A stretch of 64,000 bases of DNA from Pseudomonas sp. BP8. GTDB lineage: Bacteria; Pseudomonadota; Gammaproteobacteria; Pseudomonadales; Pseudomonadaceae. Location of the stretch: positions 1,245,001-1,309,000 of the forward strand of contig NZ_JAGINK010000001.1 of assembly GCF_017875955.1 (NCBI RefSeq), in the 5' to 3' direction. Under the pieces are notes generated by a model. The model ran no database searches and was not told where the DNA came from. It saw nothing but the letters and a program-made list of their open reading frames with translations. A program made the translations under genes and the position numbers. Of this stretch, positions 30,157 to 44,654 are shown one piece after another. Every line of letters starts with the position of its first letter. Positions within the stretch are counted from its first letter, which is position 1.

Positions 30157-30246
30157 ATGAAGCGGGGTGACGTGTCCATACGTCACTCCGCTTTTTTGCA
30201 ACCTGCGATCGCCCTTTCAGGCTTGATTTACGGGAGGTCTTCTTGA
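30157..30246 (+). CDS. Possible 29-residue leader peptide of carA
   Basis: An ATG at 30157 opens a 29-codon frame whose TGA (30244-30246) overlaps the TTG start of carA (30243-30245) as TTGA, the arrangement used for translational coupling. The first third of the frame is the hairpin and T run at 30159-30197, so a translating ribosome would block the terminator. The ribosome site (CAGAG) is weak and the peptide is not rich in arginine (3 of 29), so it may be chance. Confidence 0.35.
   Translation: MKRGDVSIRHSAFLQPAIALSGLIYGRSS
30159..30197 (+). terminator. Terminator or attenuator between dapB and carA
   Basis: GAAGCGG-GGTGACG, an 8-base loop, CGTCAC-TCCGC and TTTTTT form a long stem with one bulge, ending 45 bp before carA. 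It may end dapB transcription or control carA. A TGTCGC word at 30048-30053, the half-site of P. aeruginosa ArgR, lies upstream. Confidence 0.8.
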
Positions 30247-31379
30247 CTAAGCCAGCCATACTCGCCCTTGCCGATGGCAGCATTTTTCGCGGTGAAGCCA
30301 TCGGAGCCGACGGGCAGACCGTTGGTGAGGTGGTGTTCAACACCGCTATGACCGGCTACCAGGAAATCCTTACAGACCCTTCCTACGCCCAGCAAATCGT
30401 TACCCTGACTTACCCGCACATCGGCAACACCGGGATCAACCCGGGCGACGCCGAGTCCAACCGTGTCTGGTCTGCCGGCCTGGTCATCCGTGACCTGCCG
30501 CTGGTTGCCAGCAACTGGCGCAAGACCCAGTCGCTGTCTGACTACCTGAAAGAACACAATGTCGTCGCCATCGCTGGCATCGACACCCGTCGCCTGACCC
30601 GCATCCTGCGTGAAAAAGGCGCTCAGAACGGCTGCATTCTGGCCGGTGACGACATTACCGAAGAAGCCGCCATCGCCGCTGCTCGCGCCTTCCCAGGCCT
30701 GAAAGGCATGGACCTGGCCAAGGAAGTCTCGACCAAAGAGCGCTACGAGTGGCGCGAGAGCGTATGGGAGCTGAAAACCGACAGCCACCCGACTCTGGAG
30801 GCCTCCGAGCTGCCGTACCACGTGGTCGCCTTCGACTACGGCGTCAAGCTGAACATCCTGCGCATGCTGGTCGCCCGTGGCTGCCGCGTGACCGTGGTGC
30901 CTGCCCAGACCCCGGCCAGCGAAGTGCTTGCGCTCAATCCGGATGGCGTGTTCCTGTCCAACGGTCCTGGCGATCCTGAGCCATGCGACTACGCGATCCA
31001 GGCGATCAAGGCCGTCCTCGAAACCGAAATTCCGGTCTTCGGCATCTGCCTCGGCCACCAGCTGCTGGCCCTGGCCTCCGGCGCCAAGACAGTGAAAATG
31101 GGTCACGGTCACCACGGTGCCAACCACCCGGTCCAGGACCTGGACACCGGCGTGGTCATGATCACCAGCCAGAACCACGGTTTCGCCGTCGACGAAGCCA
31201 CCCTGCCGGGCAATGTCCGCGCCATCCACAAGTCGCTGTTCGACGGTACCCTGCAGGGCATCGAGCGCACCGACAAGAGCGCGTTCAGCTTCCAGGGTCA
31301 CCCTGAAGCGAGCCCAGGCCCGACCGACGTCGCGCCACTGTTCGATCGTTTCATCGATGCCATGGCCAAGCGCCGCTGA
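30243..31379 (+). CDS. carA: Carbamoyl-phosphate synthase small subunit
   Basis: A 378-residue glutaminase subunit starting at TTG, with GGGAGG 6 bases upstream and no better ATG. The nucleophile is C269 in FGICLGHQL, and the triad is completed by HPEASPGP near residue 353. It supplies ammonia to CarB for carbamoyl phosphate, used for arginine and pyrimidines. carB follows after 109 bp with no intervening gene. Confidence 0.97.
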   Translation: MTKPAILALADGSIFRGEAIGADGQTVGEVVFNTAMTGYQEILTDPSYAQQIVTLTYPHIGNTGINPGDAESNRVWSAGLVIRDLPLVASNWRKTQSLSDYLKEHNVVAIAGIDTRRLTRILREKGAQNGCILAGDDITEEAAIAAARAFPGLKGMDLAKEVSTKERYEWRESVWELKTDSHPTLEASELPYHVVAFDYGVKLNILRMLVARGCRVTVVPAQTPASEVLALNPDGVFLSNGPGDPEPCDYAIQAIKAVLETEIPVFGICLGHQLLALASGAKTVKMGHGHHGANHPVQDLDTGVVMITSQNHGFAVDEATLPGNVRAIHKSLFDGTLQGIERTDKSAFSFQGHPEASPGPTDVAPLFDRFIDAMAKRR

Positions 31380-31488
31380 GCATCCTGCATCAAGGCCCCG
31401 GACCAGCCTCGGCTGCGTCCGGCAGCGCCTGACCTGAGCATGTTCAAGACGGCTTGCCGACTGACCCGCGGATTTGAGTGAGCACCCA

Positions 31489-34706
<3,218 letters not shown>

Positions 34707-34710
<4 letters not shown>

Positions 34711-35189
34711 GCATTACCAAGTATCCGATGACCGTCCAGGGCGCTCGCGCCCTGGAAGAAGAGCACCTGTTCCTGGCCAAGACCGAGCGCCCGCGCTTGA
34801 GTCAGGCCATCGGTGAAGCCCGCGAGCTGGGCGACCTCAAGGAAAACGCCGAATACCATGCTGCTCGTGAAGAGCAGGGCATGGTCGAAGCGCGCATCCG
34901 CGACATCGAAGGCCGTCTGCAGAACTCGGTAGTGATCGACGTGACCACCATTGCCCACACCGGCAAGGTCATCTTCGGCACTACCGTCGACCTGGAAAAC
35001 ACCGAGACCGGTGACCAGGTCACTTACCAGATCGTGGGTGAGGACGAAGCCGACGTCAAACAGGGTAAGCTCTCGGTCGGTGCCCCGATCGCCCGTGCCA
35101 TCATTGGCAAGGAAGAGGGCGATACCGTGGTGATCAAGACGCCTAGCGGCACGGTCGAGTACGAGATTGTCGAAGTCAAACACATCTGA
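34707..35189 (+). CDS. greA: Transcript cleavage factor GreA
   Basis: A 160-residue GreA: N-terminal coiled coil with the acidic tip ([17 protein letters not shown]) and the C-terminal FKBP-like domain ([17 protein letters not shown]). It rescues backtracked RNA polymerase. The ATGA overlap with carB couples their translation; a car-greA operon is known in P. aeruginosa. Confidence 0.97.
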
Positions 35190-35616
35190 CCGGCGCCTGC
35201 GGGCGCCATCCCTCGAGGGGATCCTCTGGCAGCTGGCCCAGGTATTCTGGGTTGGCGGCTTGTGGGTGTTCCACGTCGGGTTGGTGCCGGCGCTCAAAGT
35301 CACCGGCCTGGCACCGTTGCTGGTACAGGACGTGGCTGCGCAGATCGATCGCTGGTTGATTGGCGTGGCCTTGCTTGGTCTGCTGACCCAGCTGGCGGTA
35401 TTGGCGAGGGTAGATGGTCTGGCTGCCTGGTGGCAGCAGTTTCGCGGTCAGATGCTGTTGCTCGGCTTTGCCGCCTGCATCAGCTACTACACGCTACGCT
35501 ACGGAATATCCGTGGGCGAACGCTGGCAGATGTTCTGCTTTTTGGTGCTGGGTTTTTCCGGCATCGTGCTGGTTGCCCAGCCGGTCCCGGTCAGGGCGCG
35601 CCAGGCGCGCCGCTGA
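35167..35616 (+). CDS. DUF4149-family membrane protein
   Basis: A 149-residue inner membrane protein with about four hydrophobic segments. It opens with a WQLAQVFWVGGLWVFHVGLV pattern I associate with DUF4149. The frame has no ATG near its start; the best start is TTG at 35167, overlapping greA by 23 bp, with a later TTG/GTG as alternatives. Function unknown. It ends 12 bp from the convergent yhbY gene, where a CCACCGT/ACGGTGG stem lies. Confidence 0.75.
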   Translation: MSKSNTSDRRLRAPSLEGILWQLAQVFWVGGLWVFHVGLVPALKVTGLAPLLVQDVAAQIDRWLIGVALLGLLTQLAVLARVDGLAAWWQQFRGQMLLLGFAACISYYTLRYGISVGERWQMFCFLVLGFSGIVLVAQPVPVRARQARR

Positions 35617-35628
35617 CTGGAGCCACCG

Positions 35629-35937
35629 TTACTTGAAACGGTGGATGTTCGACAGCTGCTTGTTGGGCTGCGGGTTCTTGCGGTAGATCAGGGCTTTCTT
35701 GCCGATGGTCTGCACCAGTTCAGCGCGGCCTTGCTTGCACAGCTCGGCGATAGCGGCTTTGCGTTCTTCGCGATCCTCGGAACGAATTTCGACCTTGATC
35801 AGCTCATGGTCGGCCAAGGCGCGTTCCAGTTCACCGATGACGCCCTCGTTGACGCCGTTGCCGGCAACGATCAGGACCGGCTTGAGGTCATGACCAATAG
35901 ACTTGTACTGCTTCTTCTGCTCGTTATTGAGCGGCAT
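35629..35937 (-). CDS. yhbY: CRM-domain RNA-binding protein YhbY
   Basis: A 102-residue single CRM-domain protein (LNNEQKKQYKSIGHDLKPV then GLxxGVxxE-like NGVNEGVIGELERAL). Start at 35937 with AGGGT upstream. It associates with pre-50S ribosomal subunits. It is divergent from rlmE, as in E. coli. Confidence 0.93.
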   Translation of the reverse strand: MPLNNEQKKQYKSIGHDLKPVLIVAGNGVNEGVIGELERALADHELIKVEIRSEDREERKAAIAELCKQGRAELVQTIGKKALIYRKNPQPNKQLSNIHRFK

Positions 35938-36039
35938 AATCTGACCCTTTTCGTCTGATTCTGTAAAATTGGTAGCCATTTTACCCGAGGGCCCGTGGCT
36001 GCGCCCAGTCAATCACGACGCTATTCATCGAGGTGTACC

Positions 36040-36666
36040 GTGGTACAGCGTTCCAAGAGCAGCCATAACTGGCTGAGAGAGCATTTCAACGACCCTTTCG
36101 TCAAACAGGCGCAGAAGGATGGCTATCGCTCGCGAGCCAGCTACAAGCTGCTTGAGATCCAGGAAAAGGACAAACTGATCCGCCCTGGCATGAGTGTCAT
36201 CGACCTCGGCGCCGCCCCGGGTGGCTGGTCGCAGGTGACCAGTCGTCTGATCGGTGGTCAAGGTCGGCTGATCGCCTCCGACATCCTCGAAATGGACTCG
36301 ATTCCCGATGTCACCTTCATCCAGGGCGATTTTACCGAAGACGCCGTGCTGCAGAGCATTCTCGCGGCGGTGGGCAATTCGCACGTGGACCTTGTGATTT
36401 CCGATATGGCCCCCAATATGAGTGGTACGCCTGAAGTGGACATGCCGCGAGCCATGTTCCTCTGTGAATTGGCGCTGGACCTGGCAACCCGGGTTTTGCG
36501 TCCAGGCGGAGATTTCCTGATCAAGATCTTCCAGGGTGAAGGTTTTGATGTGTACCTGAAGGACGTGCGCAGCAAGTTCGACAAGGTACAGATGCGCAAG
36601 CCGTCCTCCTCCCGGGATCGCTCCCGCGAGCAGTACATGCTGGCGAAGGGCTTCAAAGGGGCGTGA
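36040..36666 (+). CDS. rlmE: 23S rRNA 2'-O-methyltransferase (RrmJ/FtsJ)
   Basis: A 208-residue methyltransferase. I chose the GTG at 36040 because GAGGTG sits just upstream and the product then starts [14 protein letters not shown], as in the family. The SAM motif is [13 protein letters not shown] and the catalytic K-D-K-E residues are in place ([15 protein letters not shown]). It methylates U2552 of 23S rRNA. ftsH follows after 195 bp. Confidence 0.95.
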   Translation: MVQRSKSSHNWLREHFNDPFVKQAQKDGYRSRASYKLLEIQEKDKLIRPGMSVIDLGAAPGGWSQVTSRLIGGQGRLIASDILEMDSIPDVTFIQGDFTEDAVLQSILAAVGNSHVDLVISDMAPNMSGTPEVDMPRAMFLCELALDLATRVLRPGGDFLIKIFQGEGFDVYLKDVRSKFDKVQMRKPSSSRDRSREQYMLAKGFKGA

Positions 36667-36861
36667 AATGGCGGCTTGAGCAGTGGTTGATAGTTAATTC
36701 CAATCAGCCGCTGCGTCAGGATCGTCCGAACTTCGTGTAGTCTTGGTTTCACAAAGGGTTACAGACGGCGCCTGCGGATGCGTAGGTAATGTAGTAAGTT
36801 AGGGCGGTGAATATCATGCGAGGCACGGCTGCGTCGTGCGCCGACCTCAGAGGGTAGCTAA

Positions 36862-38781
<1,920 letters not shown>

Positions 38782-38789
38782 GGGTTATC

Positions 38790-39641
38790 ATGACCTCACA
38801 GCTGTACCCGACCCGGTTGCCTTGCGGCAACCGGGTTCTTGATTTGTCGCGTACCCATGTCATGGGTATTCTCAATATCACCCCTGATTCGTTCTCCGAC
38901 GGTGGTCGCTTCAACCAGCGCGACGAGGCCCTGCGCCACGCCGAAGCCATGGTCGCTGCAGGTGCTACGTTGATCGACATTGGTGGCGAGTCGACCCGGC
39001 CTGGTGCGCGGGCGGTTTCTGTCACCGAAGAACTTGAGCGGGTAGCGCCCATGGTCGAGGCGATCAACAGTCGCCTGGACGTGGTTATCTCGGTCGACAC
39101 CTCGACGCCAGCAGTGATGCGCGAGTCAGCGCGCCTGGGCGCTGGGCTGATCAATGACGTGCGCGGCCTGGAGCGTGATGGTGCGCTGGATGCCGCAGCG
39201 GCCACCGGCTTGCCGGTGTGCCTGATGCACATGCGCGGTGACCCGGACAACATGCAGGACAATCCGCATTACGACGACGTAACCGTCGACGTAACGCGTT
39301 ATCTCGAAGGGCGTATGGCCATCTGTGCCGCGGCCGGAATCAGCGCCGAGCGGATCATTCTCGACCCGGGTTTCGGATTCGCCAAGACGCTCGAACACAA
39401 CCTCAGCCTGTTCAAGCACATGGAGGCGCTCTATCGCCTGGGGCGCCCGCTCCTGGTCGGCGTCTCGCGCAAGAGCATGATCGGCCTGACCCTGGGTCGG
39501 CCGGTTGGTGAGCGGTTGTTTGGCAGCTTGGCCCTGGCCGCCCTGGCCATGACCAAGGGCGCAAGCATCCTGCGTGTGCATGATGTGGCCGAAACCGTCG
39601 ATGTGGTGCGCATGATTGCCGCCGTGCAGGACGCCGAATAA
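38790..39641 (+). CDS. folP: Dihydropteroate synthase
   Basis: A 283-residue TIM-barrel enzyme with both DHPS signatures ([15 protein letters not shown] and [13 protein letters not shown]). It joins p-aminobenzoate to dihydropterin pyrophosphate in folate synthesis and is the target of sulfonamides. It lies 8 bp after ftsH and 16 bp before glmM. Confidence 0.97.
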   Translation: MTSQLYPTRLPCGNRVLDLSRTHVMGILNITPDSFSDGGRFNQRDEALRHAEAMVAAGATLIDIGGESTRPGARAVSVTEELERVAPMVEAINSRLDVVISVDTSTPAVMRESARLGAGLINDVRGLERDGALDAAAATGLPVCLMHMRGDPDNMQDNPHYDDVTVDVTRYLEGRMAICAAAGISAERIILDPGFGFAKTLEHNLSLFKHMEALYRLGRPLLVGVSRKSMIGLTLGRPVGERLFGSLALAALAMTKGASILRVHDVAETVDVVRMIAAVQDAE

Positions 39642-39657
39642 GAACACTGGAGTTCCT

Positions 39658-40998
39658 ATGAGCAAGAAATACTTTGGTACCGATGGTATCCGCGGCCGCG
39701 TTGGCGTCGCTCCGATCACCCCTGACTTCATGCTGAAACTCGGCTGGGCGGCAGGCATGGCCTTCCGCAAGCAAGGCGCCTGTCGCGTGCTGGTAGGCAA
39801 GGACACGCGCATCTCTGGCTACATGTTCGAATCCGCGCTGGAGGCCGGTTTGTCTGCGGCCGGCGCCGATGTGATGCTGCTCGGGCCGATGCCTACGCCG
39901 GCCATCGCCTACCTGACTCGCACCTTCCACGCCGAGGCGGGGATCGTCATCAGTGCTTCGCACAACCCGCACGACGACAACGGCATCAAGTTCTTCTCCG
40001 GCCAGGGCACCAAGCTGCCGGATGAAGTCGAGCTGATGATCGAAGAGCTGCTCGACCAGCCCATGACCGTGGTCGAGTCGAGCAAGCTCGGCAAGGTCTC
40101 GCGCATCAACGACGCTGCGGGTCGCTATATCGAATTCTGTAAAAGCAGCGTGCCAAGCAGCACCAGCTTCGAAGGTCTCAAGCTGGTCATCGATTGCGCT
40201 CACGGTGCCACCTACAAAGTAGCGCCTAGCGTGTTCCGTGAGCTGGGCGCCGATGTCACCGTGCTGCATGCCGAGCCTAACGGTCTGAACATCAACCTCA
40301 ACTGCGGCTCGACCCACATCGAGTCGCTGCAGGCTGCCGTGCTGGTCGGTCACGCCGACCTGGGTATCGCCTTCGACGGCGACGGCGACCGTGTGCTGAT
40401 GGTCGACCACACCGGCGCCATCGTCGATGGCGACGAGCTGCTGTTCATCATCGCCAGGGACCTCCAGGAGCGCGGCAAGCTGCAAGGTGGGGTGGTGGGT
40501 ACCCTGATGAGCAACCTCGGCCTGGAACTGGCCCTCAAGGAGCTTGAGATACCGTTCACGCGGGCCAAGGTCGGTGATCGCTATGTCATGGCCGAGCTGA
40601 TCGAGCGTGAGTGGCAGATCGGCGGTGAAAACTCCGGCCATGTGGTGTGCTGCAACCACACCAGCACCGGCGATGCGATCATTGCTGCGCTGCAGGTGCT
40701 GCTGTCGCTCAAGCGTCGTGGCGAAAACCTTGCGCAATCGCGCCAGGCGTTGCGCAAGTGCCCTCAGGTGCTGATCAACGTGCGCTACGCCGCAGGCACC
40801 GCTGACCCGCTGGAAAACCCTCTGGTGAAAGAAGCCAGTGCCAAGGTGACAGAAGCCATGGCAGGCCGTGGTCGGGTATTGCTGCGCAAGTCTGGCACCG
40901 AGCCACTGGTGCGGGTGATGGTCGAAGGTGACGACGAAAACCAAGTCCGCGGCCATGCCGAAGCCCTGGCCAAACTGGTCTCTGAAGTTTGTGCTTGA
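39658..40998 (+). CDS. glmM: Phosphoglucosamine mutase
   Basis: A 446-residue alpha-D-phosphohexomutase. The phosphorylated serine is S101 in [14 protein letters not shown], the metal loop is FDGDGDR and the phosphate-binding end is [10 protein letters not shown]. It makes glucosamine-1-phosphate for peptidoglycan and lipopolysaccharide. Start at 39658 ([13 protein letters not shown]) with GGAG upstream. Confidence 0.97.
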   Translation: MSKKYFGTDGIRGRVGVAPITPDFMLKLGWAAGMAFRKQGACRVLVGKDTRISGYMFESALEAGLSAAGADVMLLGPMPTPAIAYLTRTFHAEAGIVISASHNPHDDNGIKFFSGQGTKLPDEVELMIEELLDQPMTVVESSKLGKVSRINDAAGRYIEFCKSSVPSSTSFEGLKLVIDCAHGATYKVAPSVFRELGADVTVLHAEPNGLNINLNCGSTHIESLQAAVLVGHADLGIAFDGDGDRVLMVDHTGAIVDGDELLFIIARDLQERGKLQGGVVGTLMSNLGLELALKELEIPFTRAKVGDRYVMAELIEREWQIGGENSGHVVCCNHTSTGDAIIAALQVLLSLKRRGENLAQSRQALRKCPQVLINVRYAAGTADPLENPLVKEASAKVTEAMAGRGRVLLRKSGTEPLVRVMVEGDDENQVRGHAEALAKLVSEVCA

Positions 40999-41063
40999 AG
41001 ACCCTTGCCAGCGCAGTTCGGGTTGGGTAAGATCTGCGCCCACTTTGACCGACGAGGTAAAGC

Positions 41064-41819
41064 ATGCGTCGCCCTATGGTAGCTGGTAACTGGAAGATGC
41101 ACGGTACCCGCGCCAGCGTCGCTGAGCTGACCCTGGGCTTGAGCAAGCTGAGCCTGCCGAGCGGTGTCGAAGTTGCGGTATTTCCGCCAGCCTTGTTCGT
41201 CAATCAAGTGATTGATGAACTGGCCGAAACGGAAATTATCGTTGGAGCACAGAATTCTGCTGTACAGTCCGAGCAGGGCGCGCTGACCGGCGAAGTTGCA
41301 CCGAGTCAGCTGGCTGAAGTCGGTTGCAAGTTGGTGCTGGTCGGGCACTCGGAGCGTCGCCAGATCGTTGGCGAAAGTGACGAAGTGCTTAACCGCAAGT
41401 TTGCAGCTGCCCAGGCCAAAGGTTTGAAGCCAGTGCTCTGCGTAGGGGAAACTCTCGAAGAGCGCGAGGCGGGCAAGACGCTCGAAGTTGTCGGGCGTCA
41501 ACTAAGCAGTATCATCGACGCGTTTGGTGTTAGTGCTTTTGCCAATGCAGTAATTGCTTATGAGCCTGTATGGGCCATTGGCACAGGTCTTACGGCCTCG
41601 CCACAACAAGCTCAGGATGTGCATGCTGCCATCCGCCAGCAGTTGGCGGCAGAGGACGCTGAAGTTGCCGAAAATGTGCAGCTTCTCTACGGCGGCAGCG
41701 TGAAGGCGGCCAATGCGGCCGAACTGTTCGGCATGCCGGATATCGATGGGGGGCTCATTGGTGGAGCGTCCCTGAACGCAGACGAATTCGGTGCAATTTG
41801 TCGCGCCGCAGGAAACTGA
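41064..41819 (+). CDS. tpiA: Triosephosphate isomerase
   Basis: A 251-residue TIM barrel with N-K-H catalysis (GNWKMHG; VGHSERR) and Glu in [11 protein letters not shown]. Interconverts dihydroxyacetone phosphate and glyceraldehyde-3-phosphate. GAGGTAAAGC precedes the ATG. Followed at once by secG. Confidence 0.98.
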   Translation: MRRPMVAGNWKMHGTRASVAELTLGLSKLSLPSGVEVAVFPPALFVNQVIDELAETEIIVGAQNSAVQSEQGALTGEVAPSQLAEVGCKLVLVGHSERRQIVGESDEVLNRKFAAAQAKGLKPVLCVGETLEEREAGKTLEVVGRQLSSIIDAFGVSAFANAVIAYEPVWAIGTGLTASPQQAQDVHAAIRQQLAAEDAEVAENVQLLYGGSVKAANAAELFGMPDIDGGLIGGASLNADEFGAICRAAGN

Positions 41820-41823
41820 ACAA

Positions 41824-42216
41824 ATGATGGAAACCGTCGTAGTTGTTTTTCATCTGTTGGCTGCACTGGCGCTGGTAGTGCTGGTATTGCTGCAACAGGG
41901 TAAGGGTGCGGAAGCAGGTGCATCTTTCGGCGCAGGGGCTTCAAATACTGTGTTCGGGAGCCAAGGTTCCGCTACCTTCCTAAGTAAATTCACTGCTATA
42001 CTCGCTGCTACTTTCTTTCTAACTGCACTTGGGTTAGGATACTTCGCAAAGGAGCAGGCACACCAGCTAACTCAAGCCGGTTTGCCAGATCCAGCAGTAC
42101 TTGAAGTGAAAGAGCAGAAGCCGGCAGTTAATGATGATGTACCGGTGCTCCAGGAGCAGAAGAGTAACACCGCCCCAACAGGTGATGTGCCTCCTTCGAC
42201 CGAAGAGCAGAAGTAA
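41824..42216 (+). CDS. secG: Preprotein translocase subunit SecG
   Basis: A 130-residue SecG with two membrane helices (about 4-22 and 55-74) around the conserved [15 protein letters not shown] loop. The C-terminal tail is hydrophilic and Glu/Pro-rich. It starts 4 bp after the tpiA stop. Part of SecYEG. Confidence 0.95.
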   Translation: MMETVVVVFHLLAALALVVLVLLQQGKGAEAGASFGAGASNTVFGSQGSATFLSKFTAILAATFFLTALGLGYFAKEQAHQLTQAGLPDPAVLEVKEQKPAVNDDVPVLQEQKSNTAPTGDVPPSTEEQK

Positions 42217-42236
42217 CGGGTTTCAAATGTAGTATT

Positions 42237-42322
42237 GCCGAGGTGGTGGAATTGGTAGACACGCAACCTTGAGGTGGTTGTGCCCATAGGGTGTAGGGGT
42301 TCGAGTCCCCTTCTCGGTACCA
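42237..42322 (+). tRNA. tRNA-Leu (anticodon GAG)
   Basis: 86 nt, class II, with a long variable arm. The anticodon stem CAACC/GGTTG encloses TTGAGGT with anticodon GAG at 42271-42273. The T arm is GGTTCGAGTCCCC and the CCA end is encoded. Confidence 0.95.
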
Positions 42323-42334
42323 ATTGAAGCATGA

Positions 42335-42357
42335 GAGCCCGCTTTAGCGGGCTTTCT
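42335..42357 (+). terminator. Hairpin after tRNA-Leu
   Basis: AGCCCGC-TTTA-GCGGGCTTTCTT; a good stem with a short T-rich end, separating the two tRNA genes. Confidence 0.75.
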
Positions 42358-42420
42358 TGTAGGTGGAGGTCGGATTGACCCAGCATAGGGTTCAGTCTTA
42401 TACTTTCGCCCCAGCTTTGT

Positions 42421-42497
<77 letters not shown>

Positions 42498-42506
42498 GCT
42501 TCAGCG

Positions 42507-42529
42507 GAGCCCCTTTTCAGGGGCTTTTT
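42507..42529 (+). terminator. Terminator after tRNA-fMet
   Basis: GAGCCCC-TTTTCA-GGGGCTTTTT, 10 bp after the tRNA. The rimP-nusA operon starts beyond it. Confidence 0.85.
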
Positions 42530-42627
42530 GCTAGCCGAACAGTTTTAGGCGTCGTTGTCCAACGGCGCTTTCAGGGATGGGCGCTTTGCCCATTTTTTAT
42601 TTGCACAGCATGCACGAGGGGGTTCAG

Positions 42628-43086
42628 GTGTCGAGCAAGCTAGAACAGTTGCAGGACTTGTTGGCCCCGGTTGTCGAGGCTCTGGGCTTTCAGTGCTGGG
42701 GAATCGAGTTCGTCTCCCAGGGCAAGCATTCGGTATTGCGTATCTACATCGAAAAAGACGGCGGCATCATGGTGGATGACTGTGCAAAGGTCAGTCATCA
42801 GGTGAGCGGCGTTCTCGATGTCGAAGACCCGATCAGCTCTGAATACACCCTAGAGGTGTCCTCTCCTGGCATGGAACGCCCACTGTTCACGCTTGAACAG
42901 TTTGCCTCGTATGCCGGCGAACAAGTGAAGATCAAGCTGCGTTCACCCTTCGAGGGTCGTCGTAACTTCCAGGGCCTTCTCCGCGGCGTGGAGGATCAGG
43001 ATGTGATCGTCCAGGTAGACGATCAAGAATTCCTGCTGCCGATCGACTCGATCGACAAGGCCAATATTATTCCCAGTTTTGACTGA
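42628..43086 (+). CDS. rimP: Ribosome maturation factor RimP
   Basis: A 152-residue RimP, start GTG at 42628 because GAGGGGG lies 6-7 bases upstream; an ATG at 42610 has no ribosome site. Motifs: [18 protein letters not shown] and [12 protein letters not shown]. Needed for 30S maturation. First gene of the nusA-infB operon. Confidence 0.95.
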   Translation: MSSKLEQLQDLLAPVVEALGFQCWGIEFVSQGKHSVLRIYIEKDGGIMVDDCAKVSHQVSGVLDVEDPISSEYTLEVSSPGMERPLFTLEQFASYAGEQVKIKLRSPFEGRRNFQGLLRGVEDQDVIVQVDDQEFLLPIDSIDKANIIPSFD

Positions 43087-43145
43087 GACGTGCCGGGCCC
43101 GGCGGACTATCCGGGCCCAATGGCTTGCGCAAGGCGAGGCGTACG

Positions 43146-44627
43146 ATGAGCAAAGAAGTACTGCTGGTTGTTGAATCGGTATCCAACGAAAAGGGTGTAC
43201 CACCCGGCGTCATTTTCGAGGCGCTGGAAGTGGCTCTGGCCACTGCAACCAAAAAACGTTTTGAGGACGAAGTCGACCTGCGTGTGGAAATCAACCGCCA
43301 CACCGGTAGCTACGAGACCTTCCGTCGCTGGACCGTGGTCGATGAAGCCGATCTTGATGATCCGGCGATCGAGACCTGGCTGGACAAGATTCACGAGACC
43401 CACCCTGAAGCCAAGGTGGGTGACGTGATCGAAGAGAAGATCGAGTCTATCGAATTCGGTCGTATCGCCGCTCAGACCGCCAAGCAGGTCATCGTCCAGA
43501 AAGTCCGCGAAGCCGAACGTGCCCAAGTGGTCGACGCCTACCGCGAACGCGTTGGCGAGATCATCTCCGGTACCGTTAAAAAGGTTACCCGCGACAATGT
43601 CATCGTCGACCTGGGCAACAATGCCGAGGCCTTGTTGGCTCGCGAAGACATCATTCCACGCGAGACTTTCCGCGTCGGCGTGCGCTTGCGCGCGCTGTTG
43701 AAAGAAATCCGCACCGAGAACCGCGGTCCGCAGCTGATCCTGTCGCGTACTGCGCCACAGATGCTGATCGAACTGTTCCGCATCGAAGTGCCGGAAATCG
43801 CCGAGGGCCTCATCGAGGTCATGGCCGCTTCCCGTGATCCGGGTTCGCGCGCCAAGATCGCCGTTCGCTCCAAGGACAAACGCATCGACCCGCAAGGCGC
43901 CTGCATCGGCATGCGCGGTTCGCGTGTCCAGGCGGTGTCCGGCGAGTTGGGCGGTGAGCGTGTGGATATCGTCCTCTGGGACGAGAACCCCGCGCAATTC
44001 GTTATCAACGCCATGTCGCCGGCTGAGGTCGCGGCGATCATCGTTGATGAGGATGCCCACGCCATGGATATCGCCGTGGCCGAGGACAACCTGGCTCAGG
44101 CCATCGGTCGTGGTGGTCAGAACGTTCGCCTGGCAAGCCAGCTTACCGGCTGGACCCTGAACGTGATGACCGAGAAGGACATCCAGGCCAAGCAGCAAGC
44201 CGAGACTGGCGACATCCTGCGCAACTTCGTCGACGAGCTGGAAGTCGATGAGGAACTCGCTCAGGTGCTGGTCGACGAAGGCTTCACCAGCCTGGAAGAA
44301 ATTGCCTACGTACCGTTGGAAGAAATGCTCAACATCGATGGCTTCGACGAGGATATCGTCAACGAGCTCCGTGCTCGTGCCAAGGACCGCCTGTTGACCA
44401 AAGCCATCGCTACCGAGGAAAAACTGGCAGACGCCCATCCGGCCGAAGACCTGCTCTCTCTTGAGGGTATGGACAAGGACCTGGCGGCCGAACTGGCGGT
44501 GCGCGGCGTGGTTACCCGCGAAGACCTGGCCGAGCAGTCGATTGACGACCTGCTCGACATCGACGGCATCGACCAAGAGCGTGCCGGCAAGTTGATCATG
44601 GCCGCCCGAGCCCACTGGTTCGAGTAA
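43146..44627 (+). CDS. nusA: Transcription elongation/termination factor NusA
   Basis: A 493-residue NusA. N-terminal RNA polymerase-binding domain, S1 (about 135-200), two KH domains ([14 protein letters not shown] and [12 protein letters not shown]) and two C-terminal acidic helix-hairpin repeats (about 365-415 and 440-490), as in E. coli. Start at 43146 with GAGG upstream. Confidence 0.97.
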   Translation: MSKEVLLVVESVSNEKGVPPGVIFEALEVALATATKKRFEDEVDLRVEINRHTGSYETFRRWTVVDEADLDDPAIETWLDKIHETHPEAKVGDVIEEKIESIEFGRIAAQTAKQVIVQKVREAERAQVVDAYRERVGEIISGTVKKVTRDNVIVDLGNNAEALLAREDIIPRETFRVGVRLRALLKEIRTENRGPQLILSRTAPQMLIELFRIEVPEIAEGLIEVMAASRDPGSRAKIAVRSKDKRIDPQGACIGMRGSRVQAVSGELGGERVDIVLWDENPAQFVINAMSPAEVAAIIVDEDAHAMDIAVAEDNLAQAIGRGGQNVRLASQLTGWTLNVMTEKDIQAKQQAETGDILRNFVDELEVDEELAQVLVDEGFTSLEEIAYVPLEEMLNIDGFDEDIVNELRARAKDRLLTKAIATEEKLADAHPAEDLLSLEGMDKDLAAELAVRGVVTREDLAEQSIDDLLDIDGIDQERAGKLIMAARAHWFE

Positions 44628-44654
44628 TTAGGCGCGGCCTGAGGAGAGAAGTGC

